Assembly: GCA_039182715.1 (NCBI GenBank)
Contig: JBCDBY010000301.1
Coordinates: 1 to 5,424, forward strand
Length of the DNA: 5,424 bases
Direction of reading: 5' to 3'
Source of the DNA: JBCDBY01 sp039182715
GTDB lineage: Bacteria; Planctomycetota; PLA2
In this document: piece after piece, positions 1 through 5,388 of the stretch
How the letters are laid out: every line of letters begins with the position of its first letter
Position numbering within the stretch: the stretch's first letter is position 1
Notes under the pieces: model-generated
Seen by the model: only the letters and a program-made list of their open reading frames with translations
What the model was told of the DNA's origin: nothing
Databases searched by the model: none
Program-made: the position numbers and the translations under genes

Positions 1-1
1 C

Positions 2-736
2 ATGCACGACGGCGAGTTCGAAACGCTCGAAGAGGTCGTCGACTACTACGTGAAGGGCGGCACGAACAACGGCGGCCTGGATCGCAAGATTCACGCGTTC
101 GAGCTCACCAAGAAGGAGCGCGCCGACCTGGTCGCGTTCCTGAAGTCGCTCACCGGCACGGAGCGCGCCGGTCTCGGCAAGCCGACGAAGTACCGCGCCA
201 AGGAGATGCGGGTGAAGCTGGTCGGCGTCGACGGCAAGCCGATGAAGAACCTGACCTTCAAGGTCTCGCCGTACGGGGACCGTCTCGAGGGCGCCTCGCG
301 CAAGATCGAGCCGTTCGCGGTGACGACGGGCGCGACCGGCTACGCGAAGTTCGAGATGCCGCTCTACACGCACGTGCTGCTGACTGCGCCGGGCTACGAG
401 ATCGGCTATGACCGGCCGATTCCCGACACCGTGACGCGCCCGATCAGGCTGCTGGCGGCGCCTCGCAAGAAGATCCACATGGAGGTCTTCCGTTCGCCGC
501 GCGGCAAGAACGTGCCGACGACCATCACGGGGACGACCCGGGTCGGCAACCAGTCGATCACCTTCAAGCGCGTGCGCACGCTTGGGGGCGGCCGCTACCT
601 GTACGTGGCCAAGAAGCCCCAGAAGACCGAGGAGATGGAGGTCTTCTTCCGCGACGCGCAGGGTCCCCGCGGCGCCCAGCTCCGACGGATCGACACGACC
701 GGCGGCATGACCGAGCCGCTCGACCTGCGCGAGTAG
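2..736 (+). CDS. Di-haem cytochrome c peroxidase-family protein, C-terminal part, with extra beta-rich C-terminal domain (5' truncated)
   Basis: The reading frame is open to the left edge, and the first visible ATG is an internal methionine. The sequence MHDGEFETLEEVVDYY, followed by LTKKERADLVAFLKSLTG at residues 35-52, is the usual carboxy end of the bacterial di-haem peroxidase (CcpA/MauG) family. In CcpA-type enzymes the Met of MHDG is the axial ligand of the high-potential haem; MauG has Tyr there. Such proteins are periplasmic c-type cytochromes that reduce peroxide or oxidise a partner. The CXXCH haem sites and signal peptide would lie upstream of the window. Family members normally end near FLKSLTG, but this one continues for about 190 residues. 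Residues 69-150 (VDGKP, TGATGYAKFEMP, LLTAPGYEI) resemble a carboxypeptidase-regulatory-like or Ig-like beta sandwich, and 157-225 may be a second one. The family call is firm. The specific substrate and the role of the extension are unknown. Confidence 0.8.
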   Translation: MHDGEFETLEEVVDYYVKGGTNNGGLDRKIHAFELTKKERADLVAFLKSLTGTERAGLGKPTKYRAKEMRVKLVGVDGKPMKNLTFKVSPYGDRLEGASRKIEPFAVTTGATGYAKFEMPLYTHVLLTAPGYEIGYDRPIPDTVTRPIRLLAAPRKKIHMEVFRSPRGKNVPTTITGTTRVGNQSITFKRVRTLGGGRYLYVAKKPQKTEEMEVFFRDAQGPRGAQLRRIDTTGGMTEPLDLRE

Positions 737-749
737 CCTGCCTGCATCC

Positions 750-792
750 GCGGCCCGTGACTCGCTCCCGAAGGGGGCGGCTCGCGGGCCGC
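750..792 (+). terminator. Strong GC-rich hairpin after the peroxidase gene, probable terminator
   Basis: GCGGCCCG at 750-757 pairs perfectly with CGGGCCGC at 785-792. Pairing continues inward through 758-760/782-784, one C-C mismatch (761/781), then 762-769 with 773-780, leaving a GAA loop at 770-772. G-T wobbles are included. The result is a nearly continuous 19-pair stem starting 14 nt after the TAG stop. The downstream sequence (TTGCGTGGG) has no real T-tract, so intrinsic termination would be imperfect. A role in protecting the mRNA 3' end is an alternative. Confidence 0.6.
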
Positions 793-804
793 TTGCGTGG
801 GTCC

Positions 805-819
805 CGGCCACCTTGGCCG
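805..819. promoter_or_regulatory. Short palindrome upstream of the oxidoreductase gene, possible operator
   Basis: CGGCCA at 805-810 is the reverse complement of TGGCCG at 814-819, with a 3-nt centre. It lies 7 nt upstream of the candidate -10 box at 826-831, where a repressor or activator could act. In DNA this GC-rich, a 6-bp palindrome can arise by chance. Confidence 0.2.
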
Positions 820-825
820 ATCCCG

Positions 826-831
826 TACACT
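826..831 (+). promoter_or_regulatory. Candidate -10 box of the oxidoreductase gene (leaderless transcript)
   Basis: TACACT matches TATAAT at 4 of 6 positions and ends 7 nt before the ATG at 839. Transcription would be expected to start at or next to the start codon itself. No Shine-Dalgarno sequence lies in the 20 nt before the ATG, which agrees with a leaderless mRNA. No good -35 box is found at 16-18 nt spacing. Confidence 0.4.
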
Positions 832-838
832 CGGCGCC

Positions 839-1927
839 ATGGTCAGCGTTCTCGTCATCGGGAGCGGCCGGGTGGGCCGCACCATCGTGCACATGCTCGC
901 ACGCGAGGCGGACTACGAGGTCTACCTCGCGGACGCCGACCCGACGCGTGCCCTGGCGGTCGCCAAGGAGTCGGACAAGATCGTGGCCTTCCCCGAGGGC
1001 GTCGCCGAGGCGGACGCGCTCAAGCGCGCGCTCGCCGGCAAGGACGCGGTCATTTCCGCCGCGCCCTTTGCCGCGAACCCGCAGATCGCCGAGTGTGCGG
1101 CGGCGAGCAAGGTGAGCTACTTCGACCTCACCGAGGACGTCAAGGTCACGCAGTTCGTCAAGGAGCTGGCGGAGAAGACCCCCGGCGTCGCCTTCGTGCC
1201 GCAGTGCGGCGTCGCGCCCGGGTTCATTTCGCTCGCCGGCACGCACATCATCGACCAGTTCGACGAGGTCGACGCGCTGACCATTCGCGTGGGCGCGCTG
1301 CCGGACCAGCCCAACAACCGGCTGAAGTACAACCTCACCTGGTCGACCGAAGGGCTGGTCAACGAGTACCTGCACCCGTGCGAGTCGCTGCGCGGCGGCA
1401 AGGTGACCATGGTGCCGCCGCTGGAGGGCAAGGAGGAGGTCGTCATCGACGGCGTTACCTACGAGGCGTTCACCACGTCGGGCGGCGTGGGGACGCTCTG
1501 CCACTCCTTCGAAGGGCGCATCCGTCGCCTCGACTACAAGACCATCCGCTATCCGGGCCACCTCGAGCTGATCCGCTTCCTCCTGGAGGACCTGCGCTTC
1601 CGGGAGCACCCCGAAGAGCTGGTGAAGATCTTCCACCGGTCGATTCCGGCGACGCGCGACGACTTCGTGCTCGTCTCCGTGCGCGGGCTCGGGTTCATCG
1701 ACGGCCGCTACGAGGAGCGCACCTACTGGCGCAAGGTCGAGGGGCGCCGCCTTGGCGGACACTTCTTCACCGGCATCGAGGTCTCGACGGCGGCCGGCGT
1801 CTGCGGCGCGCTGCACGCGGTCCTGCGCGGCGGCGAGACGCGTGAGGGGCTCGTGAAGGTAGAGGAGATCTCCTACGACTCCTTCATGGACTCGCCCTTC
1901 GGCCAGTATTACGGCCGCCGCGACTAG
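839..1927 (+). CDS. Saccharopine dehydrogenase-like NAD(P)-dependent oxidoreductase
   Basis: The 362-residue protein opens with a Rossmann dinucleotide-binding strand and glycine loop (VLVIGSGRVG, GxGxxG at residues 8-13). The N-terminal domain (about 1-125) includes DAVISAAPF at 69-77. FVPQCGVAPGFISLAG at 119-134 and LDYKTIRYPGHLELI at 231-245 are typical of the saccharopine dehydrogenase catalytic and C-terminal domains. Enzymes of this family make or split secondary amines between an amino acid or polyamine and an oxo-acid, as in lysine metabolism and carboxynorspermidine synthesis. The actual substrate cannot be read from the sequence, and no pathway partner adjoins it. The ATG at 839 is chosen because the protein then begins directly at the first beta strand. 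An in-frame GTG at 797 would add 14 unconserved residues that run through the hairpin edge and promoter. The stop TAG (1925-1927) lies inside the left terminal repeat of the following element. Confidence 0.85.
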   Translation: MVSVLVIGSGRVGRTIVHMLAREADYEVYLADADPTRALAVAKESDKIVAFPEGVAEADALKRALAGKDAVISAAPFAANPQIAECAAASKVSYFDLTEDVKVTQFVKELAEKTPGVAFVPQCGVAPGFISLAGTHIIDQFDEVDALTIRVGALPDQPNNRLKYNLTWSTEGLVNEYLHPCESLRGGKVTMVPPLEGKEEVVIDGVTYEAFTTSGGVGTLCHSFEGRIRRLDYKTIRYPGHLELIRFLLEDLRFREHPEELVKIFHRSIPATRDDFVLVSVRGLGFIDGRYEERTYWRKVEGRRLGGHFFTGIEVSTAAGVCGALHAVLRGGETREGLVKVEEISYDSFMDSPFGQYYGRRD

Positions 1928-1948
1928 GCGCTGCTTGAGGAGTCTAGC
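1924..1948 (+). repeat. Left terminal inverted repeat (25 bp)
   Basis: It begins CTAGGCGCTGC and ends GAGTCTAGC, and is an exact inverted copy of 2131-2155. Its first four bases contain the TAG stop of the upstream oxidoreductase gene. CTAG also occurs at 1944-1947 within the repeat. Confidence 0.9.
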
Positions 1949-1974
1949 GTCGGCCCGAGGGCGAGCGAGGCAAG

Positions 1975-2040
1975 CTCAGCGAAGTCGCGGCTCCGCCGAT
2001 GTGGCCCGTTTTCACCTCAAGGAGCCGCGACGCAGCTGGG
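1975..2040. repeat. Internal stem-loop of the element
   Basis: GTCGCGGCTCC at 1984-1994 and GGAGCCGCGAC at 2021-2031 are perfect 11-bp inverted copies around a 26-nt loop. After a 3-nt internal loop, CTCAGC (1975-1980) pairs with GCTGGG (2035-2040), with one wobble. The loop includes GTTTTCACCTC. The structure would form in RNA read through from the upstream gene or in single-stranded DNA. Confidence 0.6.
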
Positions 2041-2043
2041 CAT

Positions 2044-2095
2044 CCGTCGGTGCGTCAGCATCGACGGCAGGAACATCGCCGCCCCTGCGGGGGCG
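2044..2095. repeat. Two adjacent small hairpins within the element
   Basis: CCGTCGGTGC (2044-2053) pairs with GCATCGACGG (2058-2067) over a GTCA loop with one G-T wobble. CGCCCC (2080-2085) pairs with GGGGCG (2090-2095) over a TGCG loop. Together with the larger stem to the left they make the element densely structured. Neither is followed by a T-tract, so neither is a convincing intrinsic terminator. Confidence 0.5.
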
Positions 2096-2130
2096 CGACG
2101 AAGGAGCTCCCCCGCAGCCGGCCGAAGCCA

Positions 2131-2155
2131 GCTAGACTCCTCAAGCAGCGCCTAG
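2131..2155 (-). repeat. Right terminal inverted repeat (25 bp)
   Basis: It begins GCTAGACTCC and ends GCGCCTAG, and is the exact inverted copy of 1924-1948. Its outer edge lies 17 nt upstream of the TATAAT box of guaB, so its last six bases (GCCTAG) occupy the normal -35 position. Confidence 0.9.
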
Positions 2156-2165
2156 CTTGTGGGAC

Positions 2166-2184
2166 CGGGCGCTATAATCGCCCG
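2166..2184 (+). promoter_or_regulatory. guaBA promoter: consensus -10 box inside a palindrome
   Basis: A perfect TATAAT lies at 2173-2178 and is framed by an inverted repeat, CGGGCGctataatCGCCCG. The discriminator CGCCCG (2179-2184) is wholly G/C, a feature of promoters repressed by ppGpp/DksA in proteobacteria, and E. coli guaBA is stringently controlled. The predicted start is near A2185, giving a leader of about 52 nt before guaB. No TTGACA-like hexamer is present at 16-18 nt spacing. The palindrome could also be a repressor site, but no known operator consensus was recognised. Confidence 0.6.
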
Positions 2185-2244
2185 ATGGGAGACTACCTTC
2201 GCACGCCCCGCAGCTCCTCGACCCACGGGAGGAGCCATGCTTGA
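2185..2244 (+). CDS. Possible 19-codon leader peptide overlapping the guaB start
   Basis: An ATG at 2185 coincides with the predicted transcription start, 7 nt after the -10 box. It opens a frame for MGDYLRTPRSSSTHGRSHA that ends at TGA 2242-2244, just past the guaB ATG (2237-2239) in another frame. If translated from a leaderless mRNA, ribosomes would cross the guaB ribosome site and stop on its start codon, coupling or gating guaB translation. No homology is recognised and there is no obvious run of regulatory codons apart from three serines. It could easily be chance. Confidence 0.25.
   Translation: MGDYLRTPRSSSTHGRSHA
2227..2234 (+). promoter_or_regulatory. guaB ribosome binding site
   Basis: GGGAGGAG is a near-ideal Shine-Dalgarno sequence just before the ATG at 2237. 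It fixes this start over the in-frame upstream GTG at 2159, which lies upstream of the -10 box. Confidence 0.8.
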
Positions 2245-3700
2245 TCGCATCGTCGGGGAGGGAATCACCTTCGACGACGTCCTCCTGCTGCCCGGTTACA
2301 GCGAGGTCCTGGGCTCGGACGTCTCGGTCACCACCCGCCTGAGCCGCAACGTCGGGCTGAACATCCCGATCGTCTCGTCGGCCATGGACACCGTCACCGA
2401 GGCCGCGCTCGCAATCAGCCTTGCGCAGCAGGGCGGCGTCGGCGTCATCCACAAGAACCTCAGCATCGAGCAGCAGGTGCGCGAGGTTTACCAGGTGAAG
2501 CGGTCGGTGAACGGCATCATCTACGACCCGATCACGCTGCCGCCCAGCGAGCAGATCGGGACCGCACGGCAGGTGATGGAGGAGAACCGCATCTCCGGCA
2601 TCCCCATCGTCGAGGGCCCGCGCGTGGTCGGCATCCTGACCAGTCGCGACCTGCGCTTCCGCACCGACGATCATGAGCCGATCGAGACGGTGATGACCAC
2701 GGGTCGCCTCGTCACCGGCCCGATCGATACGAATCTCGAGGCGGCCAAGTCGATCCTGCTGCGCGAGAAGGTCGAGAAGCTGCTCCTGGTCGACGATGCG
2801 ATGAACCTCAAGGGGCTCATCACGATCAAGGACATCAACAAGCTGATGGAGTTCCCGGAGGCGAACCTCGATCCCCAGGGTCGCCTGCGCGTCGGCGCGG
2901 CGGTGGGAGCGGTCGGGGACGCGCGGGAGCGCGCCTCGGCGCTGGTCGAGCAGGGCGTCGACCTTCTCGTCGTCGACACCGCGCACGGCCACAGCCGCAA
3001 CGTCGGCAAGACGGTCGAGGCGCTCAAGAGCGACCACGGTGTCGACGTGATCGCCGGCAACGTGGCGACGGCGGAGGGCGCGGCGTTCCTCGCCGACGCG
3101 GGCGCGGACGCGGTCAAGGTCGGTATCGGGCCCGGCTCGATCTGTACGACCCGCGTCATCGCCGGCATCGGCGTCCCGCAGATCACGGCCATCTCCGAGG
3201 CGATGCGTGGACTGCAGGGACGCGACGTCCCGGTCGTTGCCGACGGCGGTATCCGCTTCTCCGGCGACATCGTGAAGGCGCTTGCCGCCGGCGCCTCCTG
3301 CGTCATGGTCGGATCGCTCTTCGCCGGCACCGAAGAGAGCCCGGGCGAGACGGTGCTCTATCGGGGGCGCACCTTCAAGACCTACCGCGGCATGGGCAGC
3401 CTCGGCGCCATGGCGCGCGGCAGCAAGGACCGCTATGGCCAGCACGAGATCCGCGCCACCGAGAAGTTCGTGCCGGAAGGCGTCGAAGGGCGTGTGCCGT
3501 ACAAGGGCCACCTCGCCGACCTCGTGCATCAGCTCGTCGGCGGCATCCGCCAGGGCATGGGCTACTGCGGGACGCCGTCGATCGACGAGCTGCGCACGGC
3601 CGCGAAGTTCATTCGCATCACCGGCGCGAGCATGGCGGAGAGCCACCCGCACGACATCGAGATCACCAAGGAGGCGCCCAACTACCGGACGGAGCGCTGA
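2237..3700 (+). CDS. guaB: Inosine-5'-monophosphate dehydrogenase
   Basis: This enzyme oxidises IMP to XMP with NAD+, the committed step of GMP synthesis, in the cytoplasm, usually as a tetramer or octamer. The 487 residues match the family length (about 488 in E. coli). The TIM-barrel start is ITFDDVLLLPGYSEVL at 10-25. Two CBS domains (about 95-148 and 152-206) form the inserted Bateman module, which in many species binds ATP/GTP allosterically. The catalytic loop GPGSICTTR has Cys303, which forms the covalent E-XMP intermediate. Asp247 (VVDTAHGHS) lies in the NAD site, Asp336 (ADGGIR) binds the IMP ribose, and the mobile flap carries the Arg399-Tyr400 dyad (KDRYGQ) that activates water. 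The C-terminus ends in ITKEAPNY. No lesion is seen. The gene shares a promoter with guaA, which starts 5 nt downstream. Confidence 0.98.
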   Translation: MLDRIVGEGITFDDVLLLPGYSEVLGSDVSVTTRLSRNVGLNIPIVSSAMDTVTEAALAISLAQQGGVGVIHKNLSIEQQVREVYQVKRSVNGIIYDPITLPPSEQIGTARQVMEENRISGIPIVEGPRVVGILTSRDLRFRTDDHEPIETVMTTGRLVTGPIDTNLEAAKSILLREKVEKLLLVDDAMNLKGLITIKDINKLMEFPEANLDPQGRLRVGAAVGAVGDARERASALVEQGVDLLVVDTAHGHSRNVGKTVEALKSDHGVDVIAGNVATAEGAAFLADAGADAVKVGIGPGSICTTRVIAGIGVPQITAISEAMRGLQGRDVPVVADGGIRFSGDIVKALAAGASCVMVGSLFAGTEESPGETVLYRGRTFKTYRGMGSLGAMARGSKDRYGQHEIRATEKFVPEGVEGRVPYKGHLADLVHQLVGGIRQGMGYCGTPSIDELRTAAKFIRITGASMAESHPHDIEITKEAPNYRTER

Positions 3701-3705
3701 TCGCC

Positions 3706-5244
3706 GTGAACCACGAGACCGTCTACATCCTCGACTTCGGCGCGCAGTACGCGCAGCTCATCGCGCGTCGCATCCGCGAGCAGCAGTGCTACTGCGAGAT
3801 CGTCCCCTTCAACGTCGATCCCGATCGCCTGCGCGGCGCGCGCGGCATCATCCTGACGGGCGGCCCGGCGAGCGTCTACGCGGAGCATGCGCCGCACTGC
3901 AACCCCGGCATCTTCGAACTCGGTATTCCCGTGCTCGGCATCTGCTACGGCATGCAGATCATGAGCCACCTGCTGGGAGGCCAGGTCGAGGCGGCCGACC
4001 ATCGCGAGTACGGCCACGCGCAGCTCGACATCGCTCACGAGGGTCTGCTCTTCGACGGCATCGACTCGCCCACGCCGGTCTGGATGAGCCACGGCGACCG
4101 CGTCGAGAATCCGGGACCCGGCTTCGAAACGCTGGCGACGACGACCAATACGCCCTACGCGGCCGTCCGCCACCCGGAGAAGAAGCTCTACGGCATCCAG
4201 TTTCACCCCGAGGTGACGCACACCGAGCGGGGACGCGACATGCTGGGCAACTTCGTGCTGCGCGTCTGCGGCATGAGCGGCGACTGGCAGATGGGCTCGT
4301 TCATCGAGGAGACCGTAGCGCGCGTCCGCGAGCAGGTCGGCAAGGATGCGGGCGTCGTGCTGGGCCTTTCCGGCGGCGTCGACTCCATCGTGGTCGCGAA
4401 GCTGCTCGAGCGCGCCATCGGCGATCATCTGCACCCGATCTTCGTCGACAACGGGCTGCTGCGGCAGAACGAGGCGGAGCAGGTGCGCGCGGCGTTCGCC
4501 GATCACTTCGACATCCCGCTGCACTTCGTCGACGCGACGGATCGGTTCCACGCGAAGCTCGCCGGCGTCGTCGACCCCGAGCGCAAGCGGAAGATCATCG
4601 GGCACGAGTTCATCGACGTCTTCAAGGAGAAGGCGCGCGCGTTCGGCGACGTGAAGTTCCTTGCGCAGGGCACGCTCTATCCCGACGTGATCGAGTCGGT
4701 CGCCGCGCACGGCGGTCCGACCGCGACCATCAAGACGCACCACAACGTGGGCGGCCTGCCCGCCGAGCTCGGCTTCGAGCTGGTCGAGCCGCTGCGCGAG
4801 CTGTTCAAGGACGAGGTGCGCACGATCGGTCGGGCAATGGGCCTGCCGGAGCGCATGGTCAGCCGCCAGCCCTTCCCGGGCCCGGGTCTCGCCGTCCGCG
4901 TCCTCGGCGACATCACGCCGGAGCGTCTGCGCGTGTTGCGCGAGGCGGACGTGATCATCCAGGACGAGATCCGCAGCGCGGGGCTCTACAACAAGCTCTG
5001 GCAAAGCTTCGGCGTGCTGCTTCCGGTTCAGTCGGTCGGCGTCATGGGGGACGGCCGGACCTACGAGAACGTCGTGGCGGTCCGCGCAGTGCACTCCGTC
5101 GATGCGATGACGGCAAGCGTGGCGCCGCTCCCGCACGATCTGCTGGGCCGGATCTCCAACCGCGTGATCAACGAGGTGCGCGGGATCAACCGGGTGGTGT
5201 ATGACATTTCGTCGAAGCCGCCGGCGACGATTGAGTGGGAGTAG
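3706..5244 (+). CDS. guaA: GMP synthase (glutamine-hydrolysing)
   Basis: This enzyme aminates XMP to GMP using ATP and ammonia released from glutamine. The 512 residues have the full layout. The class I glutamine amidotransferase domain (about 5-195) has the nucleophile Cys80 in GICYGMQ and the His167/Glu169 pair in FHPEVTH. The ATP pyrophosphatase domain has the PP-loop SGGVDS at 222-227. Next come the conserved HHNVGGLP (345-352) and PFPGPGLAVRV (from 389), then the C-terminal dimerisation domain ending SKPPATIEWE. E. coli GuaA is slightly longer (525). The start is GTG at 3706, 5 nt after the guaB stop, and GGAGCG at 3691-3696 inside the end of guaB can serve as a weak ribosome site. Translation is therefore probably coupled to guaB. 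No other start fits, because the domain begins within a few residues. Confidence 0.98.
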   Translation: MNHETVYILDFGAQYAQLIARRIREQQCYCEIVPFNVDPDRLRGARGIILTGGPASVYAEHAPHCNPGIFELGIPVLGICYGMQIMSHLLGGQVEAADHREYGHAQLDIAHEGLLFDGIDSPTPVWMSHGDRVENPGPGFETLATTTNTPYAAVRHPEKKLYGIQFHPEVTHTERGRDMLGNFVLRVCGMSGDWQMGSFIEETVARVREQVGKDAGVVLGLSGGVDSIVVAKLLERAIGDHLHPIFVDNGLLRQNEAEQVRAAFADHFDIPLHFVDATDRFHAKLAGVVDPERKRKIIGHEFIDVFKEKARAFGDVKFLAQGTLYPDVIESVAAHGGPTATIKTHHNVGGLPAELGFELVEPLRELFKDEVRTIGRAMGLPERMVSRQPFPGPGLAVRVLGDITPERLRVLREADVIIQDEIRSAGLYNKLWQSFGVLLPVQSVGVMGDGRTYENVVAVRAVHSVDAMTASVAPLPHDLLGRISNRVINEVRGINRVVYDISSKPPATIEWE

Positions 5245-5255
5245 AGATTCGGAGG

Positions 5256-5284
5256 GGCCTACCTGAGCCGTGGGCTGGTAGGCC
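5256..5284 (+). terminator. Hairpin after guaA, probable operon terminator
   Basis: GGCCTACC (5256-5263) pairs perfectly with GGTAGGCC (5277-5284). Inside it, AGCC (5266-5269) pairs with GGCT (5273-5276) over a GTG loop, leaving a 2-nt TG bulge. The 12-pair stem starts 12 nt after the guaA stop. The following bases (GTTGGCCTTGG) are only weakly T-rich, so the terminator is not canonical. Confidence 0.6.
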
Positions 5285-5299
5285 GTTGGCCTTGGACTC

Positions 5300-5360
5300 C
5301 TTGAGCCTCGGTTTTCGCGCTGAGGAAACGGAGAAGCGCTGAGATCGCGGAGGGCGGTGG
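5300..5360. repeat. Degenerate short-period repeat of CGCTGAG-type units
   Basis: GCGCTGAG occurs at 5317-5324 and again at 5336-5343, with related CGGAG (5329-5333) and CGCGGAG (5346-5352) between and after. The stretch looks like an irregular iteration of a CGC(T/G)GAG unit. No open frame with a ribosome site is visible here. If the next feature is a CRISPR array, this stretch would be in its leader region. Confidence 0.35.
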
Positions 5361-5388
5361 GACTTCTCGCGTCGGACTGCGCATTGTG

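Larger units (their letters stand above)
1924..2155. mobile_element. Putative 232-bp MITE-like element with perfect 25-bp terminal inverted repeats
   Basis: Positions 1924-1948 and 2131-2155 are exact reverse complements. Both outer edges read CTAG, so the boundary can also be read as a 21-bp inverted repeat flanked by a CTAG target duplication. A 4-bp YTAR-type duplication is known for IS5-group elements, and TA-targeting (IS630-like) elements would also fit. No credible gene lies inside, and the short open frames lack a ribosome site and recognisable sequence, so it would be non-autonomous. Beyond the perfect part the arms keep matching imperfectly: TCGGCC at 1950-1955 against its complement at 2119-2124, AGCTC at 1973-1977 against GAGCT at 2104-2108, and GTCGCG at 1984-1989 against CGCGAC at 2094-2099. 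The element can therefore fold back on itself. It fills most of the 309-bp gap before guaB. The alternative is a native structured RNA or terminator region. Copy number in the genome is unknown. Confidence 0.65.

Noticed and set aside
797..838. Upstream GTG start for the oxidoreductase
   Set aside because: It adds 14 residues before the first Rossmann strand and lies upstream of the candidate -10 box.
757..1845. An alternative plus-strand frame over the oxidoreductase gene
   Set aside because: It is Arg/Gly-rich and out of frame with the conserved saccharopine dehydrogenase protein.
1949..2130. Remnant of a transposase gene
   Set aside because: No frame shows transposase motifs and the interior is too short and too structured.
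1935..2135. Short open frame inside the inverted-repeat element
   Set aside because: No ribosome site and no recognisable protein, and its sequence is accounted for by inverted repeats and hairpins.
2159..2236. Upstream GTG start for guaB
   Set aside because: It lies upstream of the TATAAT box, while the ATG at 2237 has an excellent ribosome site and gives the standard length.
2185..2236. Purine or ppGpp/PRPP riboswitch before guaB
   Set aside because: The predicted leader is only about 52 nt, with no visible aptamer-like fold or attenuator.
2141..3652. A long open frame on the minus strand opposite guaB
   Set aside because: It is a mirror of the GC-rich guaB codons, its protein is a low-complexity Arg/Asp/Ala/Leu mix, and guaB itself is unmistakable.
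3682..5136. A long minus-strand open frame opposite guaA
   Set aside because: Same cause: high third-position GC in guaA removes stops in the antisense frame. There is no recognisable motif.
3282..5204. A 640-codon plus-strand frame spanning the end of guaB and most of guaA
   Set aside because: It is an Arg/Ala-rich frame-shifted reading of two conserved genes with no domain signature.
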